Positions 17,533-26,470 of a stretch of 64,000 nucleotides of DNA are shown one piece after another (within the stretch, counting starts at the first letter, position 1; every line of letters starts with the position of its first letter). This stretch comes from Streptosporangium lutulentum. Lineage in GTDB: Bacteria; Actinomycetota; Actinomycetes; Streptosporangiales; Streptosporangiaceae. Below the pieces are notes generated by a model. It saw only the letters and a list, made by a program, of their open reading frames with translations, did no database searches and had not been told where the DNA came from. The DNA lies in contig NZ_JAUSQU010000001.1 in the NCBI RefSeq assembly GCF_030811455.1, positions 5,332,001 to 5,396,000 on the forward strand. Reading direction: 5' to 3'. A program made the position numbers and the translations under genes.

Positions 17533-18197
17533 TGCACGCCGCGCTGCTGCTGCTGGCCGACTCCCGGCTCCCCGCCGGGGGGCATGGGCACTCGGGAGGC
17601 GCCGAGGAGGCGGTCAGGACCGGCGCGATCCACGACCTGACCAGCCTCGCCGCGTTCCTGCGGGGGCGCCTGGCCACCGCCGGCCTGGTGGCGGCCGGCC
17701 TCGCGGCGGCGGCCTGCGAGTACGGGGCGTCCGCGAACCGCGCGGGGTGGATCCGGTTGGACGCGGAGGCCGACGCCAGGACCTCCTCCCCCGCCCAGCG
17801 GGACACGAGCCGTACCCAGGGCAGGTTGCTGCTGCGGACCGCCCGGAGGATCTGGCCGTCACCGGCGCTCGACGTCCTGGCGGAGAGCCTGCCGCAGGGC
17901 GCCCATCATCCGGTGGCGCTCGGCGCGGCGGCGGGCGCGGCGGGATGCGCTCCCGGAGAGGCCGCCCTGGCGGCCGCCTACACCGCCGTCACCGGCCCCG
18001 CCACGGCGGCGGTGCGGCTGCTCGGCCTCGATCCCGTCGCGGTCCACCGGCTCCTCGCCGACCTCGCTCCGGACCTGGAGCGGATCGCGGCCATCACCCC
18101 CACCGGCTGGGAGGCGCTGCCCGCGCACGCCGCCCCCGCGCTCGACCTGCTCGCCGAACGGCACATCCGCTCCGAGTTGAGGCTTTTCGTCTCCTGA
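17532..18197 (+). CDS. ureF: Urease accessory protein UreF
   Basis: 221 residues, an all-helical protein. UreF works with UreD and UreG to load nickel into urease and gates the UreG GTPase. The start LLLADSRLPAGGHGHSGGAEEAV is the conserved UreF N-terminal motif. The ATG at 17532 is the third of three duplicated starts, but the only one whose frame continues past 26 codons. A longer frame from 17445 would read through the duplicated units out of phase and is not family-like. Confidence 0.9.
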   Translation: MHAALLLLADSRLPAGGHGHSGGAEEAVRTGAIHDLTSLAAFLRGRLATAGLVAAGLAAAACEYGASANRAGWIRLDAEADARTSSPAQRDTSRTQGRLLLRTARRIWPSPALDVLAESLPQGAHHPVALGAAAGAAGCAPGEAALAAAYTAVTGPATAAVRLLGLDPVAVHRLLADLAPDLERIAAITPTGWEALPAHAAPALDLLAERHIRSELRLFVS

Positions 18198-18217
18198 CCA
18201 GCTAAGGACGGTGACCC

Positions 18218-18910
18218 ATGGGCGCCAACCACGACGACCACCACCAGGCGGCCGACCCGCACGGCCGGGCGCTGCGCCTGGGCATCGGCGGCCCCGTCGG
18301 CAGCGGTAAGACCGCGCTGACCGCGGCGCTGTGCCGGACCCTCGGCCAGACGCTGCGCCTGGGCGTGGTGACCAATGACATCTACACCACCGAGGACGCC
18401 GACTTCCTGCGCAGGGCGGGGGTGCTCGATCCGGAGCGGATCGCCGCGGTGCAGACCGGGTGCTGCCCGCACACCGCCATCCGCGACGACATCGCGGCCA
18501 ACCTCGACGCGGTGGAGACCCTGGAGGAACGGTTCGGGCCGCTCGACCTGGTGATCGTGGAAAGCGGCGGCGACAACCTCACCGCCACCTTCAGCAGGGG
18601 CCTGGCCGACAGGCAGATCTTCGTACTGGACGTGTCGGGCGGTGACAAGGTCCCCCGCAAGGGCGGTCCCGGCGTGACGACGGCCGACCTGCTCGTGATC
18701 AACAAGACCGACCTCGCCCCGATGGTCGGCGCCGACCTCACGGTCATGTCCCGGGACGCGGCGGCCGTACGGGACGGCAAACCGGTGCTGTTCACCTCGG
18801 TCAGGGAGGAACCGGGCGCGCACGCGGTGGCGACGTGGGTCGGCGGCCTCGTCGAGTCCTGGGCCGGCGACCGCGGCCACGAGCACGACCACGACCGTGT
18901 CCGCTCCTGA
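18218..18910 (+). CDS. ureG: Urease accessory GTPase UreG
   Basis: 230 residues, a SIMIBI-class GTPase. The P-loop is GGPVGSGKT, the nickel-binding CPH motif appears in TGCCPHTAIRDD, and ESGGDNLTATFS and LLVINKTDLAP (G4) follow. It hydrolyses GTP during nickel delivery. Both ends are rich in histidine (HDDHHQAADPH near the start, RGHEHDHDRVRS at the end). No ureE, the usual nickel carrier, is in the cluster, so the His-rich ends may store or pass on nickel (inference). Confidence 0.95.
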   Translation: MGANHDDHHQAADPHGRALRLGIGGPVGSGKTALTAALCRTLGQTLRLGVVTNDIYTTEDADFLRRAGVLDPERIAAVQTGCCPHTAIRDDIAANLDAVETLEERFGPLDLVIVESGGDNLTATFSRGLADRQIFVLDVSGGDKVPRKGGPGVTTADLLVINKTDLAPMVGADLTVMSRDAAAVRDGKPVLFTSVREEPGAHAVATWVGGLVESWAGDRGHEHDHDRVRS

Positions 18911-19805
18911 CCGGTTCGCCGTGACCTCACCCGCTCGCGACGTCATCGTGAGCCATCCCGGCTCCAGCGCCCTCACCACGATCCCGCCGGCTCATGACGG
19001 CACCGCCGCACCCCCGCCCGCCTTCGACGGCATCACCGCGACCCCACCTCGGCGATCGAAGCCCGGATCGGCCCCCCGGCGCTCGATGAGGGCCCGGGCG
19101 GCGATCGTCACCGAACGCGACGCGGACGGCCGGACCCTGCTCGCCACGATGCGGTCCGATCCGCCGCTCACGCTGCGTAGGACCGCGCCGGGTCAGGTGC
19201 ACCTGGTGTCCACCGCGGCGGGACCACTCGGCGGTGACGACCTCGCGCTCGACATCGAGGTCGCACCGGGTACCGCACTGGACGTACGGTCGGTCGCGAG
19301 CACCCTGGTGCTGCCCGGCTCCGGAGGGGGCGAGTCGCTGGTGACGATCACCGCCCGGGTCGGGGCCGGGGCGTCGCTGCGTTTCACGCCCGAGCCGACG
19401 GTGCTGGCCGTGGGCTGCCGGCACCGCACGATCGTACGGCTGGCACTCGCCGAGGACGCACGGGTGTTCTGGCGTGAGGAGATCGTCTTCGGCCGGTACG
19501 GCGAGGCGCCCGGCCGCTGCCACTCCCGTTTCGACGCCACGTTCGCGGGCGGCCCGCTGCTCCGGCAGGAGTTCGTGGTGGGCGACCCGGCGATCGACGC
19601 CAGCCCCGCCGTCTACGGCGACGCCCGCTGCGTCGGCAGCACCCTGACGACCGGACGGGTGCCGGAGCCGGTGATCGGCGACGGCTGGGCGGTCGTTCCC
19701 CTGGCCGGACCGGGCACCCTGGTCTCCGCCCTCGGCCGGGACGCCGTGGAGCTGCGGCGGCGCCTGCTGCAGGGCGAGGAGTCAGCCGTGGGGCACCGGC
19801 CGTGA
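18897..19805 (+). CDS. ureD: Urease accessory protein UreD (UreH)
   Basis: 302 residues as drawn, starting at a GTG that overlaps the end of ureG by 14 bp. The conserved part begins near residue 64 (MRARAAIVTERDADGRTLLATMRSDPP as the first conserved strand, cut here into MRARAAIVTERD and LLATMRSDPP). Blocks such as TAAGPLGGDDLALDIEV and HRTIVRLALAEDARVF support UreD. It is the scaffold that binds apo-urease and UreFG. The first ~60 residues are Pro/Ala/Thr-rich and not family-like; an alternative start is the ATG at 19086. Confidence 0.88.
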   Translation: MSAPDRFAVTSPARDVIVSHPGSSALTTIPPAHDGTAAPPPAFDGITATPPRRSKPGSAPRRSMRARAAIVTERDADGRTLLATMRSDPPLTLRRTAPGQVHLVSTAAGPLGGDDLALDIEVAPGTALDVRSVASTLVLPGSGGGESLVTITARVGAGASLRFTPEPTVLAVGCRHRTIVRLALAEDARVFWREEIVFGRYGEAPGRCHSRFDATFAGGPLLRQEFVVGDPAIDASPAVYGDARCVGSTLTTGRVPEPVIGDGWAVVPLAGPGTLVSALGRDAVELRRRLLQGEESAVGHRP

Positions 19806-19820
19806 CCCCGTACCGGACGC

Positions 19821-19849
19821 CGGCCGGGGTCTTCGGGGCGCCTCGGCCG
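19821..19849. terminator. Hairpin between convergent ureD and era
   Basis: CGGCCGGG (19821-19828) pairs with CC-T-CGGCCG (19841-19849) with one bulged T. It is located 15 bp past the ureD stop and upstream of the era stop on the other strand, consistent with a shared terminator. The evidence is structural only. Confidence 0.3.
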
Positions 19850-19916
19850 CTTCACCGGTCGGGGGCCGGAGACACCCCGGTGGAGCGTGAGGGCACCGGC
19901 CGTGAGACGCGGGGTC

Positions 19917-20837
19917 TCAGTCGTAGAAGCCCAGGCGGCGCAGTTGCTTGGGGTCGCGCTGCCAGTCCTTGGCGACGCTGATCCGCAGGTCGAGGTAGAC
20001 CCGGGTGCCGAGCAGGGCCTCGATCTGCTTGCGGGCGCGGCTGCCGACATCCTTGAGCCGGCTGCCCTTGTGCCCGATCACAATGGCCTTCTGGGACGAG
20101 CGCTCGACGAACATGTGCGCGTAGATGTCGAGCAGATCGTCGCGGCCCTCCCGGGGCACCATCTCGTCGACGACGACCGCGATCGAGTGCGGCAGCTCGT
20201 CGCGGACGCCCTCCAGGACCGCTTCCCGGATCAGCTCGCCCACCAGCACCTGCTCGGGCTCGTCGGTGAGCTGACCGCCCTCGTACAGGGGCGGGCTCTG
20301 CGGGAGCCGTTCGACCAGCACGTCGGCCAGCACGTCGAGCTGCTCCCCCGACTTCGCCGAGACGGGGACGATATCGGCGAAGTCCGCGAGCTGGGAGACG
20401 GCGAGCAGTTGCGCGGCGATCTGCTCCTTGCTCGCCAGGTCGCACTTGCTCACCACGGCGACGACCGGAGTCTTCTTGATCGCGGCGAGCTTCTCCGCGA
20501 TGAACCGGTCACCCTTGCCGATGGGCTCGTTGGCGGGCACGCAGAAGCCGATCACGTCGACCTCGGTCAGCGTCGACAGCACCAGGCTGTCCAGCCGCTC
20601 GCCCAGGAGCGTGCGCGGCCGGTGCAGACCCGGTGTGTCCACGATGATGAGCTGGGAGTCGGGGCGGTGCACGATGCCGCGGATGACGCGGCGGGTGGTC
20701 TGGGGCTTGGATGAGGTGATCGCCACCTTCGTGCCGACCAACGCGTTCATCAGCGTGGACTTGCCGACGTTGGGCCGGCCGACAAAGCAGGCGAAACCGG
20801 CATGGAAATCAACAGCTGAGGAACTCACGTCAACCAT
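19917..20837 (-). CDS. era: GTPase Era
   Basis: 306 residues. The N-terminal GTPase domain has G1 GRPNVGKSTLMNALVG, G3 DTPGLH and a G4 SKCD in place of the usual NKxD. The C-terminal KH domain contains IGHKGSRLKDVGSRAR, which binds the 3' end of 16S rRNA during 30S assembly. I chose the ATG at 20837; 13 extra residues from 20876 are possible. It is followed by convergent ureD; the genes behind it on the same strand (deaminase-like, CNNM, ybeY, phoH) are its usual actinobacterial neighbours. Confidence 0.94.
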   Translation of the reverse strand: MVDVSSSAVDFHAGFACFVGRPNVGKSTLMNALVGTKVAITSSKPQTTRRVIRGIVHRPDSQLIIVDTPGLHRPRTLLGERLDSLVLSTLTEVDVIGFCVPANEPIGKGDRFIAEKLAAIKKTPVVAVVSKCDLASKEQIAAQLLAVSQLADFADIVPVSAKSGEQLDVLADVLVERLPQSPPLYEGGQLTDEPEQVLVGELIREAVLEGVRDELPHSIAVVVDEMVPREGRDDLLDIYAHMFVERSSQKAIVIGHKGSRLKDVGSRARKQIEALLGTRVYLDLRISVAKDWQRDPKQLRRLGFYD

Positions 20838-21026
20838 TGTCGCCGATGTCGGCCTCAGCTCTGACGCGCCCGCCACCGCGACGGCCCCTCGGCCCCCCGA
20901 AGCGGGGCGCCGACGCGACCGGCCCCGATCCTGAACACGCCCACCGCCGTGACCCGGCCTCAGCCCTGACGCGACGGGTGCCGCGACCCGGCCTCAGCCC
21001 TGACGCGACGGGTGCCGCGACCGGCC

Positions 21027-21359
21027 TCAGTTCTGGCGCAACGTGCCGTCGGGGTCGGCCACGAGCAGCGTCTTGCCGCCCAGATCGCGGACCGCCTGCG
21101 CGTCGGCGTCGGCAGCTCCGTCTCCTGCGGTGACCAGGGCGGCCGCCTCCAGGGACTCGGCACCGCTGGACACAGCCATCGCCACGGCGACCTGCAGGGC
21201 CGACAGCGTCAGCGACGGCAGCGCCACATTCGTCGCCGAGTAGGTCCGGCCGGTCTCGTCACGTACGGCCGCCCCCTCGGCCGCGCCGTTGCGGGCGCGG
21301 GCGGAACGGGCCAGAACGATGATTTTGGTGTCCTCGGGATCGAGGGTCGCGTCACTCAC
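21027..21359 (-). CDS. Cytidine-deaminase-like protein, zinc motif absent (Rv2365c-like)
   Basis: 110 residues. RDETGRTYSATNVALPSLTLSALQVAVAMA follows the cytidine deaminase fold pattern (shown here as RDETGRTYSATNV and LTLSALQVAVAMA). Neither the [HC]AE motif nor the PCxxC motif that binds the catalytic zinc is present. It resembles the small era-linked protein of mycobacteria (Rv2365c), whose role is unknown. I chose the GTG at 21359, which gives the VSDATLDPEDTKIIVLARSA start typical of that group. Confidence 0.65.
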   Translation of the reverse strand: MSDATLDPEDTKIIVLARSARARNGAAEGAAVRDETGRTYSATNVALPSLTLSALQVAVAMAVSSGAESLEAAALVTAGDGAADADAQAVRDLGGKTLLVADPDGTLRQN

Positions 21360-21419
21360 GGCACAAGCGTATTCAGCCCCGGGGAGCCGCTGCGACCCCG
21401 GCCACGCCGTGGCCCGGTT

Positions 21420-21573
21420 CATTCCGGTCAGATCTCGGCCACATCGGATCCTCGCCGGATCCGGTCGGATCCCTGCCGGGCCGGTCGGGGCCGGTCAGAT
21501 CTCGGTCAGGGCCGGTCAGATCGGATCCCTGCCGGGTCCCGGTCGGGGCCGGGCCGGTCGGATCCCGGTCGGG
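21420..21573. repeat. GGTCAGATC/GGATCC-type imperfect repeats
   Basis: A 150-bp non-coding stretch made of imperfect copies of GGTCAGATC, GGTCGGATCCC and GCCGGTCGGGGCC. It lies between the 3' end of the lipoprotein gene and the deaminase-like gene. No gene or clear terminator was seen. Confidence 0.5.
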
Positions 21574-22239
21574 TCAGGACGCGGCCCGGTCGATCAGGAA
21601 TCGGGCGAACTGCCGGGTGCGCCTGATGTCGACGCGCGCGACCCCGGCGTGCACCAGCGAGACCAGTGTGCTCCCCGCCCGGGCGAAGACCAGGTGCATC
21701 TCATAGGGATATCCGTTCAACCGGCCCTTCAGCCGCCTGGCCTGCACGTCGCCGCCGACCCCTTCCAGGTCCAGGTTGGAGACCTTGAAGGAGGTGCCCT
21801 TACTCGCCCGGCGGTGGCTCGCCACCACCGGGCAGCCGCCCAGTGCCCGGGTGAGCTCGGCGAAGTGGGCCTCGGCCTCGTCGCCGGTGTACGACGCCAG
21901 CCCGACTCCGGCCAGCTCACCGATCTTGTAGCCCGGGTAGGTCACGGAGACCCGCGCCCCCGGAGCCCACTGCGGCGGACTGCCTCCGGCCGCGTCGAGG
22001 ACGAGCCGGCAGGCACTGCCGACAGGCCGGAACGGCGGCTTCCACGCGTCACGCTGCCGGGCGGAGAAACCGTCCGGGAGTTCCTTCGTCTCCTTCAGCA
22101 ACCCTCGCAGCCGCGCCAGCTCCGTACCCGCGTTCACCTCGGTACCGGACCCCGTCTTCTCAGCACCGCATCCCACTAAAAATCCCGATAAAAGCCCACA
22201 GGCCACCACTAAAGCGGCAATATGTTTCCCCCGCGTCAT
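21574..22239 (-). CDS. Putative lipoprotein
   Basis: 221 residues. A signal peptide with lipobox LVGC at residues ~20-23 (after GLLSGF) indicates export and lipidation. The mature part has several conserved-looking pieces (SACRLVLDAAGG, VTYPGYKIGELAGVGLASYTG, GSTLVSLVHAGV) but I do not recognise a named family; it resembles other actinobacterial lipoproteins of unknown function. The ATG at 22239 follows GGGGGA at a good distance. A longer frame up to 22344 would place residues before the signal and is rejected. Confidence 0.7.
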   Translation of the reverse strand: MTRGKHIAALVVACGLLSGFLVGCGAEKTGSGTEVNAGTELARLRGLLKETKELPDGFSARQRDAWKPPFRPVGSACRLVLDAAGGSPPQWAPGARVSVTYPGYKIGELAGVGLASYTGDEAEAHFAELTRALGGCPVVASHRRASKGTSFKVSNLDLEGVGGDVQARRLKGRLNGYPYEMHLVFARAGSTLVSLVHAGVARVDIRRTRQFARFLIDRAAS

Positions 22240-22330
22240 GACTATTCCCCCGATGTCACGTGCGGGGTGTTTGTCCCCGCCGTCCGCTTTCTTCCCCCAG
22301 ATAAAAGCGGCAATCATCGGGAAACGTCTC

Positions 22331-22371
22331 AAGGGCGCCCTCATCCGTATGACACGGTTGAGAACGCCCTT
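22331..22371 (-). terminator. Hairpin downstream of the CNNM/CorC gene
   Basis: AAGGGCG (22331-22337) and CGCCCTT (22365-22371) form a 7-bp stem with a 27-nt loop, between the stop of the 22408 gene and the promoter side of the lipoprotein gene. The loop is long, so confidence is low. Confidence 0.3.
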
Positions 22372-22407
22372 AAGTGAGCAACATAAAAGAGATCGGTCGT
22401 ACTGCCG

Positions 22408-23712
22408 TCACTTCCGCTCGGTGGAAGCCGAGACCGAGTCGGGCTCGACCGGAGCGACCCGCCTGACGAGCACCGTGCCGATCCGGTTGCGGCGCCCGGC
22501 GAGGCTCTCGGCGGTAAGGCTGAGTCCCTCCACCACGGCCTCGGAACCGGCGATCGGCACCCTGCCCAGCGCGTGCGCCAGCAGGCCGCCGACGGTCTCC
22601 ACGTCGTCCACCTCCAGCTCGACGTCGAACAGGTCCGCGAGGTCGCTCACCGGGAGCCGGGCGGTCACCCGGACCGAACCGTCCTCGAGCGACTCGACCC
22701 GTGGGGCCTCCTGGTCGTATTCGTCGGCGATCTCACCGACGATCTCCTCCAGGACGTCTTCGATCGTGACCAGACCGGCCGTCCCGCCGTACTCGTCGAT
22801 GACGATGGCCTGGTGGATCTGGCGGGCCTGCATCTCGCGGAGGAGTTGGTCGATCGGCTTGCTCTCCGGCACGTAGGTGGCCGGACGCATGATCGACTCA
22901 ACGGACTCGGCCCGGCCGCCGTCGCCGGTGTCCTGCACCCGGCGCGCGATGTCCTTGAGATAGGCGATGCCGATGACGTCGTCCTCGTTCTCGCCGACCA
23001 CCGGGATCCGGGAGAAGCCGCTGCGCAGGGCGAGCGACATGCTCTGGCCCAGCGTCTTGCCGCGCTCGATGAACACCATGTCGGTGCGGGGCACCATGAC
23101 CTCGCGGACCAGGGTGTCGCCGAGCTCGAAGACCGAGTGGATCATCTCCCGCTCGTCCGGCTCGATGACCCTGCGCTCCTCGGCCAGGTCGACCAGGTCC
23201 CGCAGCTCGGCCTCGGAGGTGAACGGCCCCTCCCTGAAACCCTTGCCGGGCGTCACGGCGTTGCCGAGCAGGATGAGGAGCTTGGGGAGGGGGCCGAAGA
23301 TCCGGGTCAGGCCGTACACCACGGGCGCGCTGGCGAGCGCGATCGGCTCGGCGTGCTGGCGGCCCAGAGTGCGTGGGGAGACCCCGACGATCACGTAGCT
23401 GACCACAACCATGATCGCCGCCGCGGCGGCGTAGGCCCAGCCCTGGTCACCGAGCCAGTCGATGAACAGCAGCGTCGCGATCACCGTGGCGACCAGCTCG
23501 CAGCTCAACCGGAGCAGAAGCAGCAGGTTGAGGTAGCGCGGCGGGTCGGCGACGATCGCCTGGAGGCGCACGGCGCCTCGGCGTCCGTCACGGACGAACT
23601 CCTCCGCGCGCACCCGTGAGATCCGGGTCAGGGCCGTCTCCGCGCTGGCGATCAACCCGCCGACCACAACGAGGACGACGGCCGAGAACAACCACCCGTT
23701 GGTGATGTTCAC
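22408..23712 (-). CDS. CNNM/CorC-type membrane protein with CBS pair (hemolysin C family)
   Basis: 434 residues. The N-terminal ~180 residues form a DUF21/CNNM membrane domain with four hydrophobic segments (GWLFSAVVLVVVGGLIASAE at the start). Two CBS domains follow (VMVPRTDMVFIERGKTL and SIMRPATYVPESKPI), then the CorC_HlyC C-terminal domain ending near VRRVAP. Homologues are linked to Mg2+/Co2+ export or cation homeostasis. I chose the GTG at 23712, which overlaps the ybeY stop (GTGA) and has GGGAGGTG upstream. Coupling with ybeY is conserved in many bacteria. Confidence 0.9.
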   Translation of the reverse strand: MNITNGWLFSAVVLVVVGGLIASAETALTRISRVRAEEFVRDGRRGAVRLQAIVADPPRYLNLLLLLRLSCELVATVIATLLFIDWLGDQGWAYAAAAAIMVVVSYVIVGVSPRTLGRQHAEPIALASAPVVYGLTRIFGPLPKLLILLGNAVTPGKGFREGPFTSEAELRDLVDLAEERRVIEPDEREMIHSVFELGDTLVREVMVPRTDMVFIERGKTLGQSMSLALRSGFSRIPVVGENEDDVIGIAYLKDIARRVQDTGDGGRAESVESIMRPATYVPESKPIDQLLREMQARQIHQAIVIDEYGGTAGLVTIEDVLEEIVGEIADEYDQEAPRVESLEDGSVRVTARLPVSDLADLFDVELEVDDVETVGGLLAHALGRVPIAGSEAVVEGLSLTAESLAGRRNRIGTVLVRRVAPVEPDSVSASTERK

Positions 23713-24191
23713 CGGTGGGGGCGCACCTCCCGCCACGACTCGAGAAGCTCGCCCTGGAGGCCGAACATCTCCTTGTGCTCGTCGGGCTCGGCGTGATCGT
23801 AACCGAGCAGGTGGAGGATGCCGTGCGTGCACAGCATCTCCAGCTCCGCCTCGGTGCTGTGCCCGGCCTCGGCCGCCTGCTTGGCGGCCACCTGCGGGCA
23901 GAGCACCACGTCGCCGAGGAGCGCGGGATCCGTGGGAGCGTCTCCCTCGTGCCGGGCCCCGGGAACGGGGCCGGGACGCAGCTCGTCCATCGGGAAGGCG
24001 AGCACGTCGGTCGGGCCCGGCTCTCCCATCCACTGCTCGTGCAGCACCGACATGGCCTCCTCGTCGACGACAAGGATGGACAGCTCGGCGAGCGGGTTGA
24101 TGCCCATCCGCTCCAGCACGTGCCCGGCCAGCGAGACGATAAGCCCCTCGTCGATCTCGACACCGGACTCGTTGTTGACCTCGGTGCTCAT
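23709..24191 (-). CDS. ybeY: Endoribonuclease YbeY (rRNA maturation factor)
   Basis: 160 residues. The zinc-binding signature HGILHLLGYDH near the C-terminus gives the three His ligands. The TDVLAFPMDE block is also conserved. YbeY acts in 16S rRNA 3' maturation and ribosome quality control. The ATG at 24191 is chosen because upstream in-frame sequence is a shadow of phoH. It lies 7 bp after phoH and overlaps the next gene, so phoH-ybeY-CNNM form one operon. Confidence 0.95.
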   Translation of the reverse strand: MSTEVNNESGVEIDEGLIVSLAGHVLERMGINPLAELSILVVDEEAMSVLHEQWMGEPGPTDVLAFPMDELRPGPVPGARHEGDAPTDPALLGDVVLCPQVAAKQAAEAGHSTEAELEMLCTHGILHLLGYDHAEPDEHKEMFGLQGELLESWREVRPHR

Positions 24192-24198
24192 TGCTCGC

Positions 24199-25263
<1,065 letters not shown>

Positions 25264-25355
25264 GGGCGGGCCTTACGGCCTGTTCGCCTCCAGATATCGA
25301 CGTAGGACTTCAACGCCATGGTATCCGTGATCCACAGGATGGCGCCTTCGGGTTT

Positions 25356-25709
25356 TCATCCGGGCGGCCAGGTCAGGCCACGTCCTCCGAGGACGTGCCC
25401 GTGCACGTGGAAGACGGTCTGGCCGGCCCCGGGGCCCGTGTTGAAGACCAGCCGGTACCCCGAGTCGGCGACGCCCTCCTGCTCCGCGACCGCGTGCGCC
25501 GTCCTGAGCACCTCGTCGGCCAGCCCGTGGTCGGCGGCCGCCAGAGCCGCCGCGTTCGGGTAGTGGTCCTTGGGGATCACGAGCGCGTGGGTCGGCGCCT
25601 GAGGGTTGACGTCCCGGAAGGCCAGCGTGCGATCCGTCTCGTAGACGATCTCCGCCGGAATCTCCTTGGCGACGATTCTGCAGAATAGGCAGTCGGCTTC
25701 ACTTACCAT
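25356..25709 (-). CDS. HIT-family (histidine triad) nucleotide-binding protein
   Basis: 117 residues, matching the HINT branch. It begins with CLFCRIVAKEIPAEIVYE, which provides two zinc-type Cys, and ends with the histidine triad HVHGHVLGG, where the middle His is the catalytic nucleophile. HINT proteins hydrolyse nucleoside phosphoramidates. It sits upstream of phoH with a 92-bp gap and may be cotranscribed. Confidence 0.93.
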   Translation of the reverse strand: MVSEADCLFCRIVAKEIPAEIVYETDRTLAFRDVNPQAPTHALVIPKDHYPNAAALAAADHGLADEVLRTAHAVAEQEGVADSGYRLVFNTGPGAGQTVFHVHGHVLGGRGLTWPPG

Positions 25710-25864
25710 GCAGGCACCCTACCGCCGAGGGCGTTGCGAATCGGTGATGGTTCGCCGTCCGCAAACAAAGATCCGCCCGGATATGGTGAGTATGCAAAAC
25801 TTCAACGATGACAGACCGCTGTGACTAGCACGATATGGCCGCCTGGCGAGGACACGACTGGCTC

Positions 25865-26470
25865 ATGCCCCCTAATGAACCGGAAGAACGTAAACCCTCT
25901 GGGAAGGCCGCGCGTCCCACTGATGTGACCACCGAGACTCTCGTGGCCGACAGGTCGCTCGGAACGGTGCCCGTCGGCTGGGACGCCGACATGGCCGTTA
26001 CCGCGCTTTACAGCGCGCACTATCGGTCTCTTGTGCGTCTCGCCGTGCTGCTCGTCCGGGATATGGCAACCGCGGAGGAAGTCGTACAGGACGCGTTCGT
26101 CGCCATTCACGGCGCCTGGCGCCGGCTGCGCGACACCGACAAGGCCCTCGCCTACTTGCGCCAGTCGGTCGTCAACCGATCGCGCTCGGTGCTCCGGCAC
26201 CGGGCGGTCGTGGAAAAATACGCGCCCAAGGGCATGCCGGACGCGCCGAGCGCCGAGAACGGGGCGATCGGCGAGTTCGAGAGGTCCGCCGTCATCGAGG
26301 CGCTCCGCGGCCTGCCCGCGCGTCAGCGGGAGGCACTGGTTCTGCGCTATTACGGAGATCTGTCCGAAGCGCAGATCGCCCACGCGATGGGCATCAGCAA
26401 GGGCGCCGTCAAGAGCCACACGGCTCGCGGCATGGCCGCCCTACGAACATCACTGGAGCAACTGTCATGA
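25865..26470 (+). CDS. ECF RNA polymerase sigma factor (SigE family)
   Basis: 201 residues. Region 2 is seen in ALYSAHYRSLVRLAVLLVRD and AEEVVQDAFVAIHGAW. Region 4, a helix-turn-helix, is seen in LPARQREALVLRYYGDLSEA and MGISKGAVKSHTARGMAALR. It directs RNA polymerase to a specific promoter set. The start is uncertain: ATG at 25865 or 25835, with only GAGGA at 14 nt before the first. Its stop overlaps the ATG of the next gene (ATGA), the usual layout for a sigma/regulator pair. Confidence 0.9.
   Translation: MPPNEPEERKPSGKAARPTDVTTETLVADRSLGTVPVGWDADMAVTALYSAHYRSLVRLAVLLVRDMATAEEVVQDAFVAIHGAWRRLRDTDKALAYLRQSVVNRSRSVLRHRAVVEKYAPKGMPDAPSAENGAIGEFERSAVIEALRGLPARQREALVLRYYGDLSEAQIAHAMGISKGAVKSHTARGMAALRTSLEQLS

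Larger units (their letters stand above)
17381..17603 (+). repeat. Three tandem copies of the ureF 5' end
   Basis: Units start at 17381 (74 nt), 17455 (77 nt) and 17532 (the real ureF start). Units 2 and 3 are identical for over 50 bases; unit 1 carries a 3-nt deletion and some substitutions. Units 1 and 2 each end GGAGGTGTCTTCTG, placing a perfect Shine-Dalgarno 8 nt before the next ATG. The end of each unit resembles the ureC end (TGTTCTGATG), suggesting that the duplication joined the ureC-ureF junction to codon ~23 of ureF. Confidence 0.85.
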
